Positions 1 through 4,278 of a stretch of 5,210 nucleotides of DNA are shown here, one piece after another; the first letter of the stretch is position 1, and each line of letters begins with the position of its first letter. The notes beneath the pieces were generated by a model. That model was not told the DNA's origin. It did no database searches and was given only the letters and a program-made list of their open reading frames with translations. The DNA comes from an uncultured Ezakiella sp. Its GTDB lineage: Bacteria; Bacillota; Clostridia; Tissierellales; Peptoniphilaceae. Where the stretch lies: NCBI GenBank assembly GCA_947293975.1, contig CAMYPV010000074.1, positions 1 through 5,210 of the forward strand. Direction: 5' to 3'. Position numbers and translations under genes: made by a program.

Positions 1-21
1 GACAGAGATACGAAGCACAAT

Positions 22-49
22 ATTTATGAAAAAAATTTTTTTCGTAAAT
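22..49. repeat. A7T7-centred palindrome upstream of the peptide-binding protein gene
   Basis: The stretch is a near-perfect palindrome with no loop: 14-bp arms meeting at A7/T7, with one T-G mismatch (T27 against G44). It lies upstream of the promoter at 70-98. Such an A-tract/T-tract is expected to bend or stiffen DNA and could act as an upstream promoter element. It could also be the weak terminator of a gene ending left of the window. It lacks a GC-rich stem and a separate T-run, so the terminator reading is not favoured. Reading frames are open from base 1 to stops at 27-29 and 55-57, so the tail of an upstream gene may be present, but nothing recognisable can be read from it. Confidence 0.45.
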
Positions 50-69
50 TTCTTTAACATTTTAATATA

Positions 70-98
70 TTGACATTATTAAATCGCGTAAATATAAT
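70..98 (+). promoter_or_regulatory. Consensus sigma-A promoter of the peptide-binding protein gene
   Basis: A perfect -35 TTGACA (70-75) and a perfect -10 TATAAT (93-98) are separated by exactly 17 bases. Transcription should start near base 105, giving a leader of about 46 nt. The upstream DNA is strongly AT-rich and could serve as an UP element. A full-consensus promoter implies high basal expression unless something represses it; the inverted repeat beginning at 104 is placed where such control could act. Confidence 0.85.
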
Positions 99-103
99 TA
101 TTT

Positions 104-133
104 TATCAAGTTAGTCCTAAAGTAAACTTGATA
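104..133 (+). promoter_or_regulatory. 9-bp inverted repeat / 5' leader stem-loop
   Basis: TATCAAGTT (104-112) and AACTTGATA (125-133) are perfect inverted repeats separated by a 12-nt loop. The left arm starts within a base or two of the predicted transcription start, and the right arm ends five bases before the AAGGAGG ribosome-binding site (139-145). As RNA it would form a hairpin at the very 5' end of the transcript, which could stabilise the mRNA. As DNA it could be a dimeric repressor operator just downstream of the promoter. The loop contains TCCT (115-118), able to pair with AGGA of the ribosome-binding site, but only over four bases. No known riboswitch class is recognised. Confidence 0.6.
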
Positions 134-150
134 GCTAAAAGGAGGTATAT

Positions 151-1872
151 ATGAATAAAAAATTATTAGCAATTCTACTTTCATTTCTTTTAGTTGCTTC
201 AATCTTTAGTGGATGTAACAACACTGATAATGAAAAAACTGAAAACGAAGCTGAAGAAAAACAAGTAGAAAACGAAAACACAGAAGAACAAAAAGATGAA
301 GAGAAAGACTCTGCCGAAAAGCTTGATGATGATCAATACATCAACACATTTATGGATATGTGGCCAAGCTCTCTTGATCCATCAAAAGGTAATGACACTT
401 ATGGATACACAGTTATACAAAATACTTTAGAGCCATTAATCAGATATCTTGAAAATGATTTTGTCCCTGCTGGTGCTGAAAGTTGGGAAGTTAGTGATGA
501 CAAAATGACTTATACATTCCACATCAGAAAAGACAATAAATGGACTGACGGAAAAACTGTTACCGCTCAAGATTATGCATATGGAATTAAACGCTCTATT
601 GATCAAAACACTGCTTCACCTTATGCAAATTTAATTTATCCAATACTAAATGCTCAAGAAATTAACGCTGGTAAAAAAGATATGAGCGAATTAGGTATTG
701 AAACTCCAGATGACTATACTCTTATCATTAAATTAGGAACACCTACACCATATTTTCTAGATTTGGTGGCACAAAGAGTTTATTATCCACAAAGAGAAGA
801 TTATGTAGAAAAATATGGCGATCAATATTCAACTGATATTGAAAATATGCCAGTATGCGGACCTTTTGTAATTGATAATATGCTAATTAATAGTGAAATA
901 AACTTTGTTAAGAACGAAAACTTCTGGAACAAAGAAAATGTTAAACTAGAAAAAATTCACATGGTTATCTTAAACGATCCAAATACTATTAATAATGCTC
1001 TTATGACTGGAGAAATTGACTTTTCCGGTTCAGTAAGAGAAACAAAAATTCGCGAAGAATTAGAAGCATCTGGCGAATATAATACTGTTGTAAGAGAAAA
1101 CCCATGGACAGGATTTTTCAGCATGAACTTTGGTAAAAACTCAAAAGTTGCAAATACAAAAATTACAAGAGCAATCTCAGCTGTTATTAACAGAGAAGAA
1201 GTAATACAAAACGCTTGGGATGGAACAGGCAAACCTGCTTGGTGTCTTGTATCTCCAACTATGAAATGTCAAGGCAAAGATTTTAACACAGATGGAGAAG
1301 GTCCTGTAAAAGATCTTGTAAACGATTTAAAAGATCCTAAAGAACTCTTCAGAGAAGGTGTAAAAGAAATGGGAGGAGATCCTGACAACTACACAATTAA
1401 GCTAATTGGTTCTGACACATCAAATTCTGGACGTATCGCAATAGAATCTTTCCAACAACAAATTGAAAAATCACTTGGATGCAAAGTTGATGCACAAAAT
1501 CTTGATTGGAACGCTTTCTACAGTTTAGTAATGGCTCAAGATTATGATATCGCATGGGCAGGATGGGGTGCAGAATTTAATGATCCATCATGTTTATTAA
1601 GAATAACATACTCTAAGGCACCTGGTCTTCCATTAGGTTGGGTAAACGAAGAATTCGATAAACTTATCGAAGACGCTCAAAAAGAAACAAATATTGATGA
1701 AAGAATTAACATTCTCAAAAAAGCTGAACATATTATGCTATATGATGACGCTGTAATTGTTCCGATAAACTACGGAGTATCATATATATTTAGAAGAAAA
1801 TATGTACAAGGAGCTACTGATAGTTTCTTCTCAACAATGGGATTCCAAACAATTTATACAGTTGGAAGATAA
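151..1872 (+). CDS. Peptide ABC transporter substrate-binding lipoprotein (SBP family 5, OppA/DppE-like)
   Basis: This 573-residue protein captures extracellular peptides (or a similar solute) and would deliver them to an ABC permease. A lipoprotein signal peptide is clear: MNKK, a hydrophobic stretch (about residues 5-20), and a lipobox ending S-G-C with the lipidated Cys at 22. A long, highly charged linker rich in Glu, Asp, Lys and Asn (about 23-62) tethers the domain. The SBP_bac_5 fold follows, with family hallmarks KWTDGKTVTAQDY (about 130-142), the CGPFVI segment (about 236-241) and the NENFWN segment that matches the family's N-x-x-Y/F-W pattern (about 255-260). Full length is normal for OppA-type proteins. 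The start is fixed by AAGGAGG five bases upstream and by the signal peptide. No opp/dpp permease or ATPase genes adjoin it, and it appears monocistronic, so it may feed a permease encoded elsewhere. The ligand cannot be determined; oligopeptide is the default, nickel or sugar less likely. Confidence 0.93.
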   Translation: MNKKLLAILLSFLLVASIFSGCNNTDNEKTENEAEEKQVENENTEEQKDEEKDSAEKLDDDQYINTFMDMWPSSLDPSKGNDTYGYTVIQNTLEPLIRYLENDFVPAGAESWEVSDDKMTYTFHIRKDNKWTDGKTVTAQDYAYGIKRSIDQNTASPYANLIYPILNAQEINAGKKDMSELGIETPDDYTLIIKLGTPTPYFLDLVAQRVYYPQREDYVEKYGDQYSTDIENMPVCGPFVIDNMLINSEINFVKNENFWNKENVKLEKIHMVILNDPNTINNALMTGEIDFSGSVRETKIREELEASGEYNTVVRENPWTGFFSMNFGKNSKVANTKITRAISAVINREEVIQNAWDGTGKPAWCLVSPTMKCQGKDFNTDGEGPVKDLVNDLKDPKELFREGVKEMGGDPDNYTIKLIGSDTSNSGRIAIESFQQQIEKSLGCKVDAQNLDWNAFYSLVMAQDYDIAWAGWGAEFNDPSCLLRITYSKAPGLPLGWVNEEFDKLIEDAQKETNIDERINILKKAEHIMLYDDAVIVPINYGVSYIFRRKYVQGATDSFFSTMGFQTIYTVGR

Positions 1873-1894
1873 TCTAAATTAATAAAATGATTTT

Positions 1895-1922
1895 AAATAG
1901 CGGACTAGTTTGTTCGCTATTT
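1895..1922 (+). terminator. Probable intrinsic terminator after the peptide-binding protein gene
   Basis: AAATAGCG (1895-1902) pairs perfectly with CGCTATTT (1915-1922), extended inward by a G-T wobble, A-T and C-G to an 11-bp stem with a 6-nt loop. It starts 22 bases after the stop codon. The T-run at the foot is only four or five bases long and partly lies in the stem, so termination may be incomplete. It separates this gene from xpt. Confidence 0.65.
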
Positions 1923-2016
1923 TACATATAAGTAAATTTCGTATTAAAAAACATATTGAATAAATCTATTAATATTATTAATATGCAATTATAAAATATT
2001 CATCTAAAGCCATCAT

Positions 2017-2050
2017 AAATGCTTGCATTTTTACCGCTTATGGTGTAAAA
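2017..2050. promoter_or_regulatory. Two inverted repeats over the xpt promoter (candidate operator)
   Basis: AAATGC-TT-GCATTT (2017-2030) is a perfect 14-bp interrupted palindrome covering the -35 box. It is followed immediately, with a two-base overlap, by TTTTAC-N10-GTAAAA (2029-2050), which spans the spacer and most of the -10 box. Their placement fits repressor binding, but neither matches the Bacillus PurR box and no regulator can be named. In AT-rich DNA short palindromes also arise by chance. Confidence 0.3.
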
Positions 2051-2051
2051 T
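2023..2051 (+). promoter_or_regulatory. Sigma-A promoter of xpt
   Basis: The -35 is TTGCAT (2023-2028) and the -10 is TAAAAT (2046-2051), separated by 17 bases. Transcription would start near 2058, leaving a leader of only about 14 nt that includes the GAGGTG ribosome-binding site (2061-2066). A weaker upstream candidate exists (TTGAAT 1956-1961, 17 bases, TAATAT 1979-1984), which would give an approximately 80-nt leader. Confidence 0.65.
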
Positions 2052-2071
2052 ACATAAAACGAGGTGATATT

Positions 2072-2641
2072 ATGGAACTACTAAAACAAAAGATTTTAAA
2101 TGAAGGTGTCGTTGAGGATGGAGGAATTTTACGTGTTGATAATTTCTTAAATCACAGACTTGACATCGAATTTATTAATGAAATTGGCCTTGAATACAAT
2201 AGAATTTTTAGAGACAAAGGCATCAATAAAATACTTACAATAGAATCATCTGGCATTGCAATCGCCACAATTACTGCGCAATATTTGCACGTTCCTGTAA
2301 TTTTTGCAAAGAAAAACATCCATGTCAATCTCCCCGAAGAAGTTTATATCGAAAAAGTAAACAGCTTCACAGAAAAAAAGGACAACAATATCGTTGTTGC
2401 TAAAAAAATGTTGACTCCTGATGATAAAATTCTTATCATCGACGATTTCCTCGCAAAAGGGCACGCACTAAAAGCTTTGATCAATATGGTTAACAAGGCC
2501 GGCGGAAAGGTCGAAGGTATTGGCATTGTAATCGAAAAGGCATTTCAAGGTGGTGGCGACGAGATTAGAAAAATGGGCTACGAAATCACAAGCCTCGCAA
2601 AGATTAAATCAATGGAGAACAATACCGTTCAATTCGAATAG
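2072..2641 (+). CDS. xpt: Xanthine phosphoribosyltransferase
   Basis: A cytoplasmic purine-salvage enzyme that transfers ribose-5-phosphate from PRPP to xanthine, giving XMP and pyrophosphate. The 189-residue sequence follows Bacillus subtilis Xpt (194 residues) along its whole length: the ILNEGVVEDGGILRVDNFLNH start with Leu20 and Asn27 (xanthine-contact positions in the family), LTIESSGIA (55-63), the PRPP loop LIIDDFLAKGHA (121-132), and GIGIVIEKAFQ with Lys156. The PRPP loop differs from the usual A-N-G-Q-A, reading A-K-G-H-A (128-132). The start is supported by GAGGTG at 2061-2066 and by alignment of the N terminus. It is transcribed alone: its own promoter lies upstream, a strong terminator follows, and no pbuX xanthine permease gene is adjacent, unlike in B. 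subtilis. No purine riboswitch is seen upstream. Confidence in function is high. Confidence 0.96.
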   Translation: MELLKQKILNEGVVEDGGILRVDNFLNHRLDIEFINEIGLEYNRIFRDKGINKILTIESSGIAIATITAQYLHVPVIFAKKNIHVNLPEEVYIEKVNSFTEKKDNNIVVAKKMLTPDDKILIIDDFLAKGHALKALINMVNKAGGKVEGIGIVIEKAFQGGGDEIRKMGYEITSLAKIKSMENNTVQFE

Positions 2642-2647
2642 TTTTAC

Positions 2648-2675
2648 AAAGCTCGCATAGTTTGCGAGTTTTTTT
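2648..2675 (+). terminator. Intrinsic terminator of xpt
   Basis: CTCGCA (2652-2657) pairs with TGCGAG (2663-2668) around a 5-nt loop, and the stem can extend outward by G-T and three A-T pairs. A run of seven Ts (2669-2675) follows. It begins seven bases after the xpt stop codon and is a classic rho-independent terminator. Confidence 0.92.
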
Positions 2676-2716
2676 ATTGCTCATAACATTTTAATTTTTA
2701 AAAAATAATTTTAAAC

Positions 2717-2740
2717 AAAAAAAGAAGGCTTACCGCCTTC
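2717..2740 (-). terminator. Intrinsic terminator of the B6 salvage operon
   Basis: Read on the minus strand, GAAGGC (2740-2735) and GCCTTC (2729-2724) form a GC-rich 6-bp stem with a 5-nt GGTAA loop, followed by seven Ts (2723-2717). It lies about 55 bases beyond the pdxK stop. Together with the xpt terminator it insulates the two convergent units. The plus-strand reading has no T-run, so it acts in one direction only. Confidence 0.88.
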
Positions 2741-2795
2741 CCAAAAAATATTTTTTGTAATAGGAAAAATATATATATCCCCACTTGCTCTTGAG

Positions 2796-3587
2796 CTAGA
2801 AAGCAAGCCGAATTTTATCAGTTTTAATGTCGTGATAACCGCCATTTGGTGCTTGCAATTTGATTGCATTATACATTATATTTTGCAATGTCTGTAAATT
2901 TTCTAAATTCAATTGACCATTTGCAATCATTATGCCAACGCAACTTGCATAGGCGTCTCCAGAGCCTACAAATTTTGCATCGACAATAGGCGAACTTACA
3001 AAGCCCGACTCTTTTTCATTTTTAAAATAGCTTTTTATTTCGCCATCTTCTACATAGCTTTTTATGACAACGTTTTTTACGCCAAGCGCCATAAGCCTAT
3101 CTGCAATTTTTATTATATCACTTTCTGTTATCTCGTCAAATGGCACATCATAGTCGACAATGTTAATCGACTCTGTCAAATTAGGCGTAATTGCGTCAGC
3201 GTTTTTGGCAATTTCTCTATACATTTCGATTTGTCTTTTGCTTGCAGCTGAATAATATTCCCCATCATCTGCATGAATTGGATCAACAACCAAATACTTA
3301 TGCTCTACATTTAAGAGATATTTTTTAATGCTTGCAAAAACTTTTTCATCGTCAAGATATCCAACTTGTACAAGATCAACTTCTGGAAATATTTTTTCAA
3401 CCGAGTCAATAAGTGTTTCAAAATCTTTCTCTTCACTCATGACAAAGCCTTTGTAACCCATGTGTGCCGAAAATGTTTTGGTTGGAACTGACACTATATC
3501 AAATCCATGCGACATAAATAACGCGATATTTACTTTTAACGAACAATTGCCGACATAGGTAAATGAGTTAAAAGAAGTGCATTTCAT
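2796..3587 (-). CDS. pdxK: Pyridoxal/pyridoxine/pyridoxamine kinase
   Basis: A cytoplasmic ribokinase-superfamily enzyme that phosphorylates B6 vitamers at the 5' hydroxyl using ATP, trapping them and yielding PLP or its precursors. The 263 residues show the PdxK order: N-terminal YVGNCSLKV (11-19), the FSAHMGYKGF substrate-side loop (39-48), VGYL (75-78), the DP-x4-D-G segment (102-109), ITPNLTES (133-140), and the GSGDAYAS anion-hole/catalytic motif (208-215) with catalytic Asp211. The usual D-P-V-M-G-D-N-G reads D-P-I-H-A-D-D-G here, keeping the Asp at 107. Length is close to the family norm. The start ATG overlaps the upstream gene's stop codon (TAATG) and has no strong ribosome-binding site of its own, so translational coupling is likely. 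The adjacent S-component and divergent PdxR support a B6 role over hydroxymethylpyrimidine kinase (ThiD), the main alternative. Confidence 0.92.
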   Translation of the reverse strand: MKCTSFNSFTYVGNCSLKVNIALFMSHGFDIVSVPTKTFSAHMGYKGFVMSEEKDFETLIDSVEKIFPEVDLVQVGYLDDEKVFASIKKYLLNVEHKYLVVDPIHADDGEYYSAASKRQIEMYREIAKNADAITPNLTESINIVDYDVPFDEITESDIIKIADRLMALGVKNVVIKSYVEDGEIKSYFKNEKESGFVSSPIVDAKFVGSGDAYASCVGIMIANGQLNLENLQTLQNIMYNAIKLQAPNGGYHDIKTDKIRLAF

Positions 3588-4132
3588 TATTCAAGTCTAC
3601 TTTCAACAGTTGGTCTTAAAATTTTGGTTAAAATAATTGCTATGATAACTGCGATTACTGCATTTGTTAATGATGCAACCGCCTTTGTTGAAACTGTTAC
3701 CATAACAGCGTCATGTGGGATTCCTGCCACAAATCTTTGTGTGATATAACTCTTTGAAAGATATAACACAACGTATGTTAAAGCACCTGAAATTGTGCCG
3801 ATAATATTTCTTTTTAAATTTTTTGATTTCAATCCACCAGAGTATGCGATAAGTCCTGCAACTGCTGCCATGGCGAATTTAAAAATAAATGTAATCGGTG
3901 CGCCTGCAATATATGCTGGATTTGTAAAATCATAAAACATTGATCCAAGTCCTGCTGCAAGTCCGCCCCACCATGGTCCCGTTAACATGGCTGCCAAAAT
4001 GCAAATGCCATTAGCAACGTGTACACGTGTAACGCCAAAGCCAGTTGGAATTGGAATTGATATATAATTTGATACAAATACTAATGCTGTCAACAAGCCT
4101 AGCACTGCTAATCTCTTCGTATTTTTATTCAT
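3587..4132 (-). CDS. ECF transporter S-component, predicted vitamin B6 (PdxU2-like)
   Basis: This small integral membrane protein (181 residues) would be the substrate-binding subunit of an energy-coupling-factor transporter, docking onto shared EcfA/EcfA'/EcfT. Five to six hydrophobic segments are visible (about 8-27, 40-66, 78-98, 110-130 and 143-172). It shows S-component style small-residue packing: G-L-L-T-A in the first helix (12-16), GPWWGGLAAGLGSMFYDF (52-69) and a conserved-looking APITFIFKF (78-86). The positive-inside N terminus (MNKNTKR) fits. An AGGAGGT ribosome-binding site at 4146-4140, seven bases before the ATG, fixes the start. It is first in an operon with pdxK, overlapping it by one base, and diverges from a PdxR-type regulator. 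That context is the main reason for assigning a B6 vitamer as substrate; sequence alone supports only 'ECF S-component', and another vitamin is possible. No ECF energizing module is encoded here, consistent with the shared (group II) type. Confidence 0.88.
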   Translation of the reverse strand: MNKNTKRLAVLGLLTALVFVSNYISIPIPTGFGVTRVHVANGICILAAMLTGPWWGGLAAGLGSMFYDFTNPAYIAGAPITFIFKFAMAAVAGLIAYSGGLKSKNLKRNIIGTISGALTYVVLYLSKSYITQRFVAGIPHDAVMVTVSTKAVASLTNAVIAVIIAIILTKILRPTVESRLE

Positions 4133-4158
4133 CTTTAATACCTCCTGCGATTATATTA

Positions 4159-4185
4159 ACACATAACTGATGTTATTTGTATAAC
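4159..4185. repeat. Alternating ATAAC/GTTAT repeat cluster before the S-component gene
   Basis: ATAAC (4163-4167), GTTAT (4172-4176) and ATAAC (4181-4185) alternate in orientation with two 4-nt spacers, a 9-bp period. The first pair extends to a 9-bp inverted repeat with one mismatch: ACACATAAC (4159-4167) against GTTATTTGT (4172-4180). The cluster sits between the candidate -35 and -10 of the minus-strand operon, so a bound regulator would directly affect it. It is a possible part of the PdxR operator or a separate site. Confidence 0.5.
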
Positions 4186-4188
4186 CAA
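4161..4188 (-). promoter_or_regulatory. Weak candidate promoter of the S-component/pdxK operon
   Basis: On the minus strand TTGGTT (4188-4183) and TTATGT (4166-4161) are 16 bases apart, giving a start near 4154 and a leader of about 21 nt that keeps the AGGAGGT site intact. Both boxes are poor matches to consensus. A perfect TATAAT exists at 4155-4150, but transcription from it would start inside the ribosome-binding site, and it has no good -35 at 16-18 bases. A weak promoter fits a gene that needs an activator. Confidence 0.35.
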
Positions 4189-4267
4189 ATAAAAAAATAT
4201 TTATGATATCAGTTTGCAACACTGACCTTGTTTTTATTTCATTTTTAACTTATAATAACAATATCAG
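4166..4267. promoter_or_regulatory. Candidate PdxR operator array: four ACTGA/TCAG half-sites
   Basis: Half-sites related to ATATCAGTT are found at 4165-4171 (AACTGAT, minus orientation), 4206-4214 (ATATCAGTT, plus), 4221-4225 (ACTGA, minus) and 4261-4267 (ATATCAG, plus). The two minus-oriented copies are exactly 55 bp apart, and so are the two plus-oriented copies; the inverted partners are 43 bp apart in each unit. The middle two form an inverted repeat (TCAGT-N7-ACTGA, 4209-4225). Characterised MocR regulators bind combinations of direct and inverted half-sites, which this resembles. The third site lies two bases from the pdxR -35 and the fourth overlaps the predicted pdxR start, fitting autoregulation. 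Confidence 0.5.
4228..4256 (+). promoter_or_regulatory. Sigma-A promoter of the pdxR-like gene
   Basis: The -35 is TTGTTT (4228-4233) and the -10 is a perfect TATAAT (4251-4256), with a 17-base spacer. The start should fall near 4263, giving a leader of about 16 nt that contains the AAGGAGG site (4268-4274). Candidate regulator half-sites lie next to the -35 and on the start point. Confidence 0.75.
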
Positions 4268-4278
4268 AAGGAGGATTT

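Noticed and set aside
47..61. CodY-box-like sequence upstream of the peptide-binding protein gene
   Set aside because: It differs from the AATTTTC-W-GAAAATT consensus at four of 15 positions, which is expected by chance in DNA this AT-rich.
957..1232. 91-codon reading frame on the minus strand within the lipoprotein gene
   Set aside because: It lies wholly inside a well-supported family gene on the other strand, with no recognisable protein features; a shadow frame.
1967..1983. Two copies of TATTAATA separated by one base between the first terminator and xpt
   Set aside because: Pure A/T, self-palindromic and short; likely chance in an AT-rich spacer, and at most part of a weak alternative promoter.
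2246..2526. Two minus-strand reading frames inside xpt
   Set aside because: Both overlap a complete, conserved xpt and each other, and resemble no family.
2743..2756. AAAAAATATTTTTT palindrome between pdxK and its terminator
   Set aside because: Simple A/T symmetry with no GC stem; the adjacent GC-rich hairpin with seven Ts explains termination.
2784..2807. CTTGCT/AGCAAG inverted repeat spanning the pdxK stop codon
   Set aside because: Only six base pairs with a 12-nt loop and partly coding; no T-run and no functional context.
2913..3251. 112-codon plus-strand reading frame opposite pdxK
   Set aside because: Antisense to conserved kinase motifs, with low-complexity aromatic/Cys-rich composition typical of shadow frames.
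4150..4155. Perfect minus-strand TATAAT before the S-component gene as the main -10 box
   Set aside because: Transcription would begin inside the AGGAGGT ribosome-binding site and no good -35 lies 16-18 bases upstream.
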